DNA of 64,000 bases, from positions 186,001 to 250,000 of the forward strand of contig CAWBTE010000008.1 of assembly GCA_963791615.1 (NCBI GenBank), given 5' to 3'. A program made the translations under genes and the position numbers. Positions 51,577-63,454 of this stretch are shown one piece after another (the stretch's first letter is position 1; every line of letters begins with the position of its first letter). Under the pieces are notes generated by a model that ran no database searches, was not told where the DNA came from, and worked only from the letters and a program-made list of their open reading frames with translations. This DNA comes from CAILZL01 sp963791615 (GTDB lineage Bacteria > Pseudomonadota > Gammaproteobacteria > Steroidobacterales > Steroidobacteraceae).

Positions 51577-54304
51577 ATGAAAACCTTTTACACTACTGTT
51601 ACTGTATTTTTTGTATTTATACAATTAACAGTCAGAGCAAATGATACCCTGATTAAGTTTGCACAACCTTTGGCAACGGCCCCCCAATGGAATTATAAAG
51701 GCGGGTGGCACCAACCTGGATGCTATAGCCTGGAAAGCATGCAGCATATGCCGAACCAGGCTGGCTTCTTAACCGGGCGGCACCATTAGGGTTTGGAACA
51801 CTCCCTACAAACCCTGTAACCCTTGCAAGAAATACCGCAATACCGCTTGATAATACTGCCGGCGGAGCGGAGGAACTCCAGAACCAGATATCCACATTAT
51901 ATTTCAGAAAGACAATTAACATAGCCAACCCAATGCGATTTATTCCAATTTTCAGATAAGGGCAAAATTTGATGATGCTATTGTTGTTTGGGTAAACGGG
52001 TGGAGGCATTCAGAAGATAATATTGCTGCAGATCCTGCATATGCAACATTGGCAACAACAGGGATAGGCAGATGAACAAGCGCGACGATTTATACCGGTA
52101 TTATCAGCACATCATTATTTGTTGCGGGAAATAATATCATTGCTGTGGAAATACACCAGTCTTCTACTACAAGCGGAGATTTATATTTTGATATGGAACT
52201 GACGGCCTGAACACAGTAAATGTAATCAGGGGCCCATATTTACAGATGGGCGGACAAACGGGTATTACAATCAGGTGGAGAACAGATGAGCCACTAATTC
52301 AAGAGTAACATTTGGAACCACACATGGAACTTATACTAATACGGTAGATGCTGCAACAGTTACTACAGAGCATATTGTACGGTTAAGCGGATTAACTCCC
52401 GATACAAAATATTATTATACCATTGGCAGTACAACCACCACATTGCAAAATGATGTTTTATGTAATTTTCTAACCCTGCCGCCTGCAAATACAACCCGTA
52501 AATTACGTTTTGTTGCTTTTGGTGATTGTGGAGATGGTTCAGCCAATCAGGTAGCCGTAAAAAATGCATTCAGAACATATATGGGAAGCAATGATGTGGA
52601 TGCTATGTTACTGCTAGGTGACAATACTTATAATTGGGGTTTAGATAATGAATTTCAAACCTACTTTTTTGATCCCTATAAAGATGATATTTTAAAATAT
52701 TATAAACTTTATCCGGCACCGGGAAACCATGATTATGGAGAGAACAATACCTTGCCAGTTACCGGAAACAGAAATAATCCTTATTTCCAGAGTTTTACTG
52801 TGCCAACAGCCGGCGAATTAGGAGGCGTAGCATCGGGTACAGAATCTTATCTATTCATATGATATTGGCGATGTGCATTTTCTTTCTTTAGATTCATATG
52901 GTACAGAAGCTGGGAATTTTACTACAAAAATGTATGATACCACCAGCCCCCAGGCTATTATGGGTAAAAGCTGATCTGGCAGCAAACACTAAAAGATGGA
53001 CTATCGCTTACTGGCATCATGCCCCTTACACTAAAATCGGATTGAACTCTGATACCGATGCAGAATTAATCGCTATCCGGGAAAGATTCATCCGCATATT
53101 AGAAAGATATGGTGTTGACCTGGTGATATGCGGCCATAGCCATGGGCATGAAAGAAGTTATTTATTGAAGAATTTTTATAAAGTCAATCCCGGCGATCCG
53201 AATACTACTGAAACGAATTTCAATAAAGCATCACATACTGCCGATAGCTCCAGTGCATTATATAATAACGTAGCGCCAGACAGTTGTGCCTATACCTATA
53301 ACTCAGGCCAATACAATCACGGAACTGTTTATGTTGTTTCCGGCAGTGCAGGAAAATTCGGGCATGGTACAGCAGGCGGTTATCCGCATAATGCGATGTA
53401 TCTATTCATCCAATGCTTTTGGTGGTGTATTTTATTTTGAAGTGGACAGCAACAGGCTCGATGCAAAGTATGTTACTCAAAGTGCATTGCAATCCCATCC
53501 GGTAGTGAGAGATTCATTTACTATATTTAAAGATGTAAAAAAATTTACAAGCTTATACAGTTGCTGTAAACAGTACATTAAATATTCAGTCAAGCTGGAA
53601 AGGAACTTACAACTGGTTGCCGGCGGCACAACAGTACCCAATTTATCAACAAGCCGCAGTTTTACAGTTCCTACCAATACGCCGGGCACTTACAGGTATG
53701 TGGTAAAGGATTTTTCCAATAACACCTGTTTAAAAGATTCATTTGAAGTAGTTGTTTCCAGCACTTTACCGGTTTTACTTACATCATTTACTGCAACATT
53801 GCAAAACCGTAAAGTGGTGTTGAACTGGGCAACATCAATGGAGCAAAACAATAAATATTTCACAATTGAAAAATCAACAGATGGGATAAATTTTAATTTC
53901 TTAACAAGGGTTAACGGAGCAGGCAATTCAGCAATACCCGGTCAATTACCAGGCTTTTGATAATACACCCTGTTGATGGCAATAATTATTACCGGTTATC
54001 CCAAACGGATATTGATGACAGAACTACTTATTTTGATATAAAAAGGGTTTCTTATAAAAGCAAGATATAGTTTTACTTCCGGTGTAGTCCAATTTGTCAG
54101 ACGGGATAAAAATTAATATTAACAGCAATAAAAATGATCAATATCAGATTACAGAATAATTGATGAAACGGGCAGGGAGATTAATAAAAGAGATCTTTTA
54201 TATAAATGCACGGTTTAACAATAAAAATTATACCCTGGCAAATGGAGTATTATATCAGTGCGGATAATCTAACAGCAACAATGAAACTATTACTAATAAA
54301 ATAA
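51577..54304 (+). CDS. Purple-acid-phosphatase-like metallophosphoesterase with T9SS domain (frameshifted)
   Basis: About 909 residues. A signal peptide (MKTFYTTVTVFFVFIQLTVR) is followed by a beta region (51,700-52,200), then a purple-phosphatase N domain: LQMGGQTGITIRWRTDEP, LSGLTPDTKYYYTIGSTTTT. The metallophosphoesterase core carries all metal motifs in order: FGDCGDG, LLGDNTYNWG, PAPGNHDYGENN, AYWHHAPYTK and ICGHSHGHERSY. Later come a PKD/FN3-like stretch and LLTSFTATLQNRKVVLNWAT before a sorting domain at the 3' end, which terminates KLLLIK. Frame changes occur at about 51,790, 51,960, 52,070, 52,200, 52,290, 52,855, 52,965, 53,410, 53,550 and beyond. Exported phosphomonoesterase activity is an inference. 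Confidence 0.83.
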
Positions 54305-54367
54305 TTATTAAATAACCCGTTCCCGGAAACGGGAGGATGTTATCTGAATAATAAAGATCCTGTAACT

Positions 54368-57300
54368 ATGAAAAAAATTTTACTTATATCCTGTTATTCT
54401 TGCTCTTTTCTTTATTGCGGATGCCCAGGTTTTCCGGCCAATGGCAGCCCGGTATAACAATCCTTCTGTTAAAGGAAATATTGTTTATGTATCAAATAAT
54501 TGGTAACAACACCGCTGCTATTACAACCGAAGCCCCTCCGGGTGGTACGGCAACCAATAACGCTAACCCCGGCGCTTATTTGGATATTGATACTGATGTG
54601 CCTGCACATACGGTAAAAATTCCTTTTGGAAGTGTCTGGAATTATCATAGCAATGGTGCTGCACCGGCAAATAATCCTGCACCCACAGACTGGAAACAAC
54701 CAGCTTATGTAATGCCCGCAGCCTGGAATGCTAGGTAGCTATACCCTGTATAATCGGTCGCCATATCGGGTAAATATGGGTACAGCAATCCTGCAGATGC
54801 CAGTATTACCACCTGTATTAAAAAGTAGTGCGGCAGCTACAGCTTTGTGTACCTGCCGCAGGCGCTAAATACACTGCCTATTATTTTAGAAAAACAGTAA
54901 ATTTTACTGCAGCAGAACTGGCTGCACTTACAGAACCATACAAGTTAATATGAAACGGAATGATGGTATTGTGGTATATGTAAATGGTGTGGAAAGAATA
55001 AGAAACAATATGCCTGGCGGAGTAATTGGCTATGGAACACTTGCATCTACCAATCATTGCACAGGGGCCTGCAGAAAATCTATACCTGCCATTTAAGCCC
55101 TTCATATTTTACTGCAGGTGTAAATACGATAGCAGTAGAAGTGCATTTGCAAAATGCAGCTAATGCAACAAACATGTCATTCGACATGCAAATGCTGGGA
55201 GTTGATAATAACTGCAAGTTTCAGCTCAACATCTGCTAATTTAAACCTCAACAGTTGCTCACAAATATTATGGGCTGGTTTATATTGGGGAGCCAATCAC
55301 CAGTCAGGTGTAGCGTGCTGATACAGCCTGGATTAAACAGGAAGATACCGTAAAATTAAAAGTGCCCGGCTCATCCACTTATCAAATTATTACTTCAGCA
55401 CAAAATGATTATCATAACAGCTACCAGGTTAGCCGGGTTAAATCATGCAGGTTATTTCTGTTTTGCAGATATTACCTCATTAATAAATCTTCATAATCCC
55501 AATGGCACTTATACGGTGGCGGATATTGTTGCGCCGGTTGGTTTTAATTCCTGCGGCGGCGGATGGACAATTGCTATTGCCTATGCAAACCCATCAGAAA
55601 TTCAAAGAAACATTACCATTTTTGACGGCTCTGCTGTAGTAAAAATCGGCAGCCCTAATTTATTTGTTCCGATTACCGGTTTTTTAACACCGCCCGCCGG
55701 GCCGGTATCCTGCGAATTAGGCGTGGTTGCTTATGACGGCGACAGGGGGCACGCAGGTCTTTCAGATAATTTTTATTTTAAACAAGATGCAAATCCTTTA
55801 GTTGGTGCTTATACCAATATAACACCCAATGCAACAAGTAATTTGAACGATATGTTCAACAGCACCATATCCAACAAAGGTGTTGTTTCACTGGCCCGTA
55901 ATCCGGCGCATTAATAATACTTTGGGTTATGATGCTGATATTATTGAAATACCCAATGCCGGAAACTGTTTTATTGGGTAATAGCCAAACCTCTGCCAGC
56001 ATCAGATTTTCTTCAACAGTAGAAGATTTTTTTGTACAGGTATATAACAACTGCTATATCTATTTATAATCCCTTCCTTTGCATTTGATAAATCAGCAAC
56101 AGACCTCAGTGGTGGTTCGCTTACACCCGGAGATAGTCTCCGGTACCAGATGAGTTATGATAATGTTGGAAATGATGCAAGTACCAATAGCAGAATTATT
56201 GACAACATACCTGCAGGTACGGCTTTTAAAGCAGGAAGTCTCCGTATCAACGGAGTAGCAAAAACAGATGCAGCGGGGGATGATCAAGCGGAATATGATT
56301 TTGCCAATAACAGGATTGTTTACCGTCTGGGAGTCGGGGCAAATGCTGTAGTTGGAGGAGAAATTGCAGCCGGCACCAGTGGTAATGTAACTTTTGATAT
56401 TTATGCTCCATCTTCCTGTACTATTCTTTCATGCAGCGGTACACTTCGTAACCGTGCCAGGATGACCTACGGCGGAAAACTTTCATTACTATCATTGCAG
56501 GATTCATCCGGTGTTTATAATTCAGGATGTATTGACCCTGTTGATAAAATAGATATTGTTACTGGTACTTGTATGCCGCTTGGAGATACAATTTTAGCAA
56601 ATATTTGTCCTGCACTGACTAGTATACCTTCCTACAAGCAAGATATGCCGGTTATTCTTTCCACACAGGCATTCCATTTACACCGGCCAATGCAGTATAA
56701 TCCTGCAACGCCTGTTACGTTCACCCGGATAATTTATGCATATTATGATGCACCCGGAGCCTGCCCGGATGATACTATCCAGGATAAAATATTTATAACA
56801 GCCTGTCCGGATATTGATGATGATAATGATGGTATCCCCGATTATGTAGAATTAAATAATCCTGTAGCATTACAGGATGCTGATCGGCGATGGCATCCCT
56901 AACTGGAATGATGCTAGCTTATCGCTGGTTTTATTGATAATAAATCAGATGGCTTCAATGATAATTTTGATCCAAGCGCCGATTCGGATAATGATGGCAT
57001 TCCGAATTTTATCGACCCGAGTTTCCCGGTATGGGTGGATAGTAACAGTGATGGTGTAAATGATAATATGGATAAAGACCTGGATGGAATTCCAAATCAT
57101 CTTGATCTTGACAGTGATAACGATGGCATACCCGATACAGTAGAAAGTTTTGGCGTGGATGCCAATGGCGATGGGAGGATTGATAACTATGCAGACATCG
57201 ATAATGATGGTTTATCAGATAATGTGGATGGAAGCGGTGTGTAGGTGTAGTTGGGTTCACGGCCTTGCACTCGGCGCATTAGATACAGATGGCGATAGTA

Positions 57301-58844
57301 TTGCAATTATTTGGATTTAGATAGTGATAATGATGGTATTCCAGACATTATTGAAGCTTACAGTACCGATGCATGGCAATAGTGCCAAAGTAAGTGTAGT
57401 TTGCCGATACGGATGGCGATGGATATGCCGATGCATTAGATGCAGACGTAGGTAATGATAATAGTGGCAGAAAACTCTGCTGCTTCAATCTTGAAAACCA
57501 GTGCTGATGGTAATGGTGATGGTCGTACCGATACATGGCCATTTAAAAATATGGATACCGACAGCAAACCAAATCCATATGATCTGGATAGCGATGGCGA
57601 TGGAATAACTGATGTAAAAGAAGCGCAGTTTACTGATGCCAATTGGAATGGCCGGATAGATGGTGCTATAAATGCAAATGGACGTAATACGGCACTTGCC
57701 GCATTACCTTCATTAACGATTCCCAATACGGATGGCGTTGGCAGAGCAAATCCATTATGATATAGATGCTGATGAAGATGGAATACCTGATAATGTGGAA
57801 GGCTTGACAACTCTTGGTTACCTGTTGCCATCCGGAACAGACACTGACTTGGATGGAATTGACAACAGCTATGATAACTTCTAACGGTTTTGGCGGCGAT
57901 GGTATTCACCCGGTGGATACGGATGGCTGATACAGTTGCCAGATTATCTGGATTCCGATACTGATAGTGATGGATTAATTGACAGGGTGGAGGGCAATGA
58001 CTTAAACTTTAATGGGCTACCTGATGATAATGTAACATTGACAGGTATAGATACAGATGGAGATGGATTGGATGATCGGTTTGATAATAATAATTCACAG
58101 TGCTGAAGCAACTTCCGCTTATATGGGTAATGGTGGCACAACATCCGGAGACCCTACACCAGGTTCTATTACCACAGTTCAGCACACCACAGTTCCATGG
58201 GGTTGTGCTACTGAAAGAGACTGGCGTTGCATTTTTTATATTTTAAGTTGTGATATCATTTCATTTAAAGCAGTAGCGAACAATAAGAAGGTAAAGATTG
58301 ACTGGACAGTTTTTTGCAGACAGGAGGCTGATCATTTTATCGTTGAAAGAAGTACGGATAATCAAAATTTCAGTAAAGCAGCATTCGTAACAGGGATACA
58401 TTCAGTGAATGAAATCGAATCTTACATTGCGATCGATAATATCAGCGCCATCAACGAAGCGATTATATATTACAGGTTGAGGACTGTATTCCGGAATGGT
58501 AAGGAAAGTATTACTAGTACTATTCTTTTGCATCGTTTGAAGACAACTTCAGATATTCAGATTCGACCTAACCCGGTAACCGATAAGCTACAATTGCTTA
58601 TAAATTCAAAAGTGACATCAATCGCAAAAATTTCTTTATTGGACGGCACTGGGAAGATCATAAACAGTTTTACGGAAAAGTTGCAGACGGGAAACAATAC
58701 ATTTGTGTACACCCACCCAGCAGCTATCCGATTGGAGTTTATTACTTTACGGGCAAGGTTAATGATCTTGTATTGATCAAAAAATTTAGTGTGATAAATA
58801 ATCAGGCAGGCAGTAATTGTAATTTTCAAAGTATCTTCCTGTAA
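54368..58844 (+). CDS. Secreted DUF11 / thrombospondin-type-3-repeat protein with T9SS domain (frameshifted)
   Basis: About 1,490 residues. ATG 54368 opens MKKIL, and after a shift in the signal peptide the text reads PVILALFFIADAQVFRPMAA, then NTAAITTEAPPGGTATNNAN. The middle has a DUF11 domain (56,090-56,540; GDSLRYQMSYDNVGNDASTN, SRIIDNIPAGTAFKAGSL). The stretch 56,810-58,090 is a chain of calcium-binding type 3 repeats with D-x-D-x-D-G cores: DIDDDNDGIPDYVE, NHLDLDSDNDGIPD, DLDSDGDGITDVKE. A beta domain (VKIDWTVFCRQEADHFIVER) and sorting domain (IRPNPVTDKLQLLI) end it. Over ten frame changes are present. Its role is probably structural or adhesive; no enzyme motif is visible. Confidence 0.78.
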
Positions 58845-58853
58845 ATACCAGCT

Positions 58854-58888
58854 AAACCATTTGAGTTGTTGCACTCAAATGGTTTTTT
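58854..58888 (+). terminator. Rho-independent terminator
   Basis: A 13-bp perfect stem AAACCATTTGAGT / ACTCAAATGGTTT around TGTTGC-type loop, followed by a run of Ts (58,883-58,889). It closes the 54,368 gene. Confidence 0.9.
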
Positions 58889-59033
58889 TGTCCGGATATA
58901 GATAATTGATTCTTTGCTTCGATTTTTTTCAAGTAAACAGGTTTCTTTTCATTGACAAATTTTCCTTCCGAAAATACAACCGTGGCAATAATGATTGGTT
59001 TACATTGATTAGTTTTGGGGTATAACTGACTGA

Positions 59034-60710
59034 TTAGAGGCCTGCTGTTTAACTCCGGAACCTATACTGTTACTCAGTTTTGATTAATTTGCATTAACTA
59101 AAAGTGCAAAGTGAAATGGGAAAAACTCAAAAAAGCCGTGTATAAAAGCCCCATATGTTAGCCCCAGCCAATTGGAATTAGTGGGCTTTAAATAGCCTTT
59201 AAAAAAATTTAGGCCCTGGTAATCGTTGGGTCAGGTTATCAAAGCAGATTCCCTGGGATAAGATTGTCAATATTTATCGAAGACAGTTAAACAATTCAAT
59301 TGCCGGGGCTGGTGGAATCAATCCAGATAGCGATAGGTGTAATATTCATTAAACATATGCGGGACTTAGGCGACCGTGAAGCTATTCAACGGATAAAAGA
59401 CAAAGTTTACATGCAATATTTTATTGGCTATTCAGGGTTTAGCTATGAACCTGTTTCGATGCTTCCTTATTTGTTGCAGACCAGATAAATGAAATTATTG
59501 AAACAATAATGGTGTTGGTTTCTGAAGAAATGAAAAATAAAAAAGAGGATGCTCAGCAAAATAATGACACGGATAATGGTGATTCAGGTCAGTTAAAAGA
59601 AACTTAAAAAATCAACGGAGCAAATTGCGCAGGAAATTACAGTTGACACGATTGTATCAGTTAATCCGGTTGGCCCGCCGGCAAATAAAAAGACTTAATT
59701 ATGGATGCAACAGCTTGTCCGCAGGATATAAGCTGCCCTGCAGATTTGAATTTATTAAATGATTCCAGGGAGAAGTCAGAAAAGCTGGTAGACATTTTAT
59801 ATTCTAACTAAAATAAAGGGAGTGAATGAGGAAAAACTAAAGCCACGAACGTATCGTAAAATAGCGGGAAAAGAATACTTAAATGCTGCCCAAAAGAAAC
59901 ATAAAACAAACAACGAGGTTTGGTTTCCCCTTCGAAAACAACTTAGATATTTAAATCGCAATATTAAATACTTACATCAATTATTAAAGTACGTTGAGCA
60001 AATACCGATGAAGAGAAAAGAGTATAAGTGTTTATCGGTAATACAAACATTGTATGAGAAGCAAAAGTATATGAATGATAATAAAACACACTCCGTTTAA
60101 CACCATATTGTAAGCATACTTCAGCCGCATGTGCGGACAATAATAAGAGGGAAAAGGAATGTCTATGTAAAATAGGGGTTAAAATACAAATGAGTATTAT
60201 GACTGGCATTACTTTTTTAGAGTATATATCATGGGACGCTTTTAATGAAGGTACCCGATTAATAAGTATAGTAGAAAACTATAAAAGGAGATTTGGATAC
60301 CATCCCCAAAAAGTATTTGTGGATAAAGTTTATAGTAGCAGAGATAACAAGGCTAAATTAAAAGCACTTAACATCGCCCTGGTCGCCAAATCCTTAGGTC
60401 GTCCTTGTTTGGCAGCGGACAATCACATAAGGCCGGGGAACGCAATCCGATTGAGGGAAAGCTTGGGCAAGCTAAAACTGCATATGGAATGAATAGAATA
60501 AAAGCCAGGCTTCAAGATACAAGTGGATCCTGGATTGCCTCAATTGAATGGGTGCTTAACCTGATTTAAATTAATCGGGAAGGCATCGTTAAGCCTGTTA
60601 GTCAAATTATTCAGAAACCAGTTAGGACTAGAAAATTATATTGAGATAATATTAAAATACAACCCCGGAAAAACAGGTGCCTTTTGGTGACTTAAGCAGC
60701 AGACCCTAAA
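59034..60710 (+). mobile_element. IS1182-like insertion sequence, decayed or error-laden
   Basis: A transposase frame is bracketed by imperfect terminal inverted repeats. Left end TTAGAGGCCTGCTGTTTAA (59034-59052); the right end, read on the minus strand, is TTAGGGTCTGCTGCTTAA (60693-60710). They match at all but two substitutions and one gap. The span of about 1.68 kb fits IS1182-family elements. No target-site duplication is evident right at the ends. Confidence 0.75.
59116..60569 (+). pseudogene. IS1182-family DDE transposase (frameshifted)
   Basis: From ATG 59116 (MGKTQKSRV) the pieces are NRWVRLSKQIPWDK, RRQLNNSIAGAGG, then AIGVIFIKHMRDLGDREAIQ, MQYFIGYSGFSYEP, a middle part REKLKPRTYRKIAGKEYL-like with QKKHKTNNEVWFPLRKQL, and the catalytic part WDAFNEGTRLISIVENYKRR, VFVDKVYSSRDNKAKLKALN with the second Asp, then RNPIEGKLGQAKTAYGMNRI with the catalytic Glu and a run to WVLNLI. 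At least six frame changes and internal stops are present, so it is non-functional as written, but the neighbouring genes show similar errors. Confidence 0.82.
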
Positions 60711-60852
60711 TAGTAAACAAAAGAAAATTATATAGCATAAAATGGATAATACACCCGGCGATCCCGGGTGTATTTACCATTCAGAAAACAGTACAAAACC
60801 GATTGCATACTTTTATATAAGTAGATAGTTTTACAGTGGCAAATCCCTATAA

Positions 60853-63435
60853 ATGAAAAAACCACTATTCGTTGCAATCATTCTGACTGCATTGTTCCAT
60901 GATTCTTTTTCCCAGGAAGTATTTTCAGTTGACTCGATCAACAGAACATTGACACCGGTTGGCCAGCGATACTATCTTGCTCATCCATTTGAAATACTTT
61001 ACGGACCTGATGATTCACTTTATATAACTGAAAAAGTAGGAAAGGTGCGTATTGTGTCTGCCGTTACCGGACAAAGCAGGATCATTCTTGATCACAGAAG
61101 CAATACCTATATCAATATTTCCTATTCCGGGGGTGTGGCTACAAGTATCGGGCAAAACGGAATGATGGGTATGGCATTGCACAAAGACTTCAAGGCAGCA
61201 ACACCGGTAAATTATGTTTACATATCTTATGCCTATAATTCTTCCAGCCTTCGTATTTCAAGATTTACGTATAATACTACTACCTGGCAACTTGGATCTG
61301 AATTGCAACTGGTCAATGGAATACCCTCAGGAAATGATCATAGTTCGGGCCGGTTGATATATGGGCCAGATGATAAATTATATTACTCATGTGGTGACCA
61401 GGGCAATAATCAATTCAATAACAGATGTAACCCCATACGTTCGCAGGAATTACCCACACAGGCAGAAATAACAGCAGTTGATTATACAAAATACCAGGGC
61501 AAAATTCTGCGGGTCAACCTTGATGGAAGTATTCCTTCTGATAACCCCTTGCTGGATCCGGATGGAGCAGGTGGGCAGCCGGCAGTAAGAAGCCATATTT
61601 TTACTATGGGTCACAGAAATCCACAGGGATTAGTATTTGAAATGAATGCAAATGACGGAACTTCATATCCCACTTTAAAATCAGGTGGGATTTTTTACAG
61701 CAGCGAGCATGGCATAAGAACGGATGATGAAGTCAATATTATTTCATCAGGTAATAATTATGGCTGGCCCCTGTGGGCTGGTTTCCGGGATAATCCTGCA
61801 GATAATTACCGATACATCAACTGGAGTACCGCATCTGGTTCCAATTGTTCTTCTACATCATATAATGAAGTAGTTATTCCCGGCGGAGCTACTGTAATAC
61901 AGGAATTTTCATTTCCGGCAGGAACATTCACTGACCCGATATTGTCTATGTACCCGGAATGCAATGGAGCGCCTAATTGTAATGTTACTTTAACTACCGG
62001 AACTAACTGGATGCAATTTCCAACAGTTGCTCCATCCAGTATAGATCATTACGGGTTTTCTAATATACCCGGCTGGAAAAATTCTTTATTGATACCAACT
62101 CTCCGGCGTGGTACATTATACCGCCATAAACTGGATGCGGCGGGCACTGCTATACAAGGTGATTCAATACCTTATTTTTTCAGAACCGACCGTTACCGTG
62201 ATCTTGCTATAAAAAATGGCAATATTATTTTTACCGTAACAGACAGTATAGGTTCTACTTCCGGGCCTTCCGGAGGGGGAACTTCATCACTTACAAGGCC
62301 AGGCACTATTCTTAAATATACATTTCTCGGATATGTCAATAGCGGATTGAATAAAAGTACAATTCCATCAACCGTTGATATTGCCGCAGGTAATCCCAAT
62401 TCCTGTACCAGCGGATCAGCCGTTACTATTGATGCAACGAATAATAATCTCTGGGTGCCCATAACAGGACCAGATGGAAATATAGTAGCCGAGATAAAAG
62501 CTAATGGTAATAACCTGGGTGTAGTTACTACATCATTTTATAAGAATAACGGAGCTATACGGGTCAGGAACTCTTTTCATTATTTAGACCGCAATATCAC
62601 TATTACGCCAACTGTTCAGCCTTCATCCACGGTAAATATCAGATTTTATCTTACCAATGCTGAGTTTACGGCGTTAGATAATGACGGAGCCAGTGGAATA
62701 AACTCATTAACAGATTTGAAAATTTTGAAAAATAATGATGCCTGCCTGGCAACGGTTTCTACCAATACTACTTTGATCAATCCCACTTTTGCAGAAGCAC
62801 ATGGGAGTGCCGGTTATGTTTTACAGGGTGATATCACTTCTTTTTCCTCATTTTATTTTGGCAGTTCAAATATTACTTTGCCATTGGATCTGCTGAGCTT
62901 CAGAGGGACATTGCAAAACAATACAGCAGTGCTGCAATGGGAAACCGCTCATGAAACCAATACGTCATATTTCAATGTGGAAAGAAGTACTGATGGCAGA
63001 AACTTTATCGCCATCGGAACAGTAGCAGCAACAGGTAACAGTACAGGCAATAGCCGTTATTCTCTTATTGACAATGATGTGGCTAATCAGCCGTCAGTGG
63101 TGGTTTATTACCGGTTAAAGATGGCAGATACAGATGGTTCTTCCGGATATTCAGGTACAATAGCTATTTCGCTGGCTGATCTGGCAGGAAGAGTAACAAT
63201 ATTTCCCAATCCGGCAATAAATGAAATTAAATTAGTGATAGCAGCTCCCGCAGATGGTAATGCTCAATGGAAGATCATGGATAATGCTGGTCGTGTTGTA
63301 CTGCAAAACACAACACAGCTGAGAAAAGGTAATAATAGCCTTCTTGTTAATATTAATAGATTATCAGCTGGTATTTACTACCTGAGTGTGTCAGGTACTG
63401 GCATTGATCAGAAAGTCAAACTTCAGAAATTATAA
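60853..63435 (+). CDS. Soluble PQQ-dependent glucose dehydrogenase homologue with T9SS domain
   Basis: An intact 860-residue protein, one of few unbroken long genes in this part. Signal peptide 1-21 (MKKPLFVAIILTALFHDSFS). The propeller (about 25-480) closely follows Acinetobacter soluble glucose dehydrogenase: NDHSSGRLIYGPDDKLYYSC with the probable catalytic His163, GDQGNNQF, YQGKILRVNLDGSIPSDNPL, FTMGHRNPQGLVFE with Arg255, SSEHGIRTDDEVNII and GNNYGWPLWAG. A beta domain follows (LDLLSFRGTLQNNTAVLQWE), then the sorting domain (IFPNPAINEIKLVI to KLQKL). It predicts aldose oxidation to lactones outside the outer membrane or at the cell surface. Sorting by T9SS is unusual for this enzyme. It differs clearly from the two other propellers in the window, which match the sorbosone-dehydrogenase group. 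Confidence 0.93.
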   Translation: MKKPLFVAIILTALFHDSFSQEVFSVDSINRTLTPVGQRYYLAHPFEILYGPDDSLYITEKVGKVRIVSAVTGQSRIILDHRSNTYINISYSGGVATSIGQNGMMGMALHKDFKAATPVNYVYISYAYNSSSLRISRFTYNTTTWQLGSELQLVNGIPSGNDHSSGRLIYGPDDKLYYSCGDQGNNQFNNRCNPIRSQELPTQAEITAVDYTKYQGKILRVNLDGSIPSDNPLLDPDGAGGQPAVRSHIFTMGHRNPQGLVFEMNANDGTSYPTLKSGGIFYSSEHGIRTDDEVNIISSGNNYGWPLWAGFRDNPADNYRYINWSTASGSNCSSTSYNEVVIPGGATVIQEFSFPAGTFTDPILSMYPECNGAPNCNVTLTTGTNWMQFPTVAPSSIDHYGFSNIPGWKNSLLIPTLRRGTLYRHKLDAAGTAIQGDSIPYFFRTDRYRDLAIKNGNIIFTVTDSIGSTSGPSGGGTSSLTRPGTILKYTFLGYVNSGLNKSTIPSTVDIAAGNPNSCTSGSAVTIDATNNNLWVPITGPDGNIVAEIKANGNNLGVVTTSFYKNNGAIRVRNSFHYLDRNITITPTVQPSSTVNIRFYLTNAEFTALDNDGASGINSLTDLKILKNNDACLATVSTNTTLINPTFAEAHGSAGYVLQGDITSFSSFYFGSSNITLPLDLLSFRGTLQNNTAVLQWETAHETNTSYFNVERSTDGRNFIAIGTVAATGNSTGNSRYSLIDNDVANQPSVVVYYRLKMADTDGSSGYSGTIAISLADLAGRVTIFPNPAINEIKLVIAAPADGNAQWKIMDNAGRVVLQNTTQLRKGNNSLLVNINRLSAGIYYLSVSGTGIDQKVKLQKL

Positions 63436-63454
63436 ATCCCGAATATTATTGTTT

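Noticed and set aside
57009..57909. Minus-strand ORFs rich in His, Tyr and Ser
   Set aside because: They are shadows of the Asp/Gly-rich calcium repeats on the plus strand; the composition is an antisense artefact.
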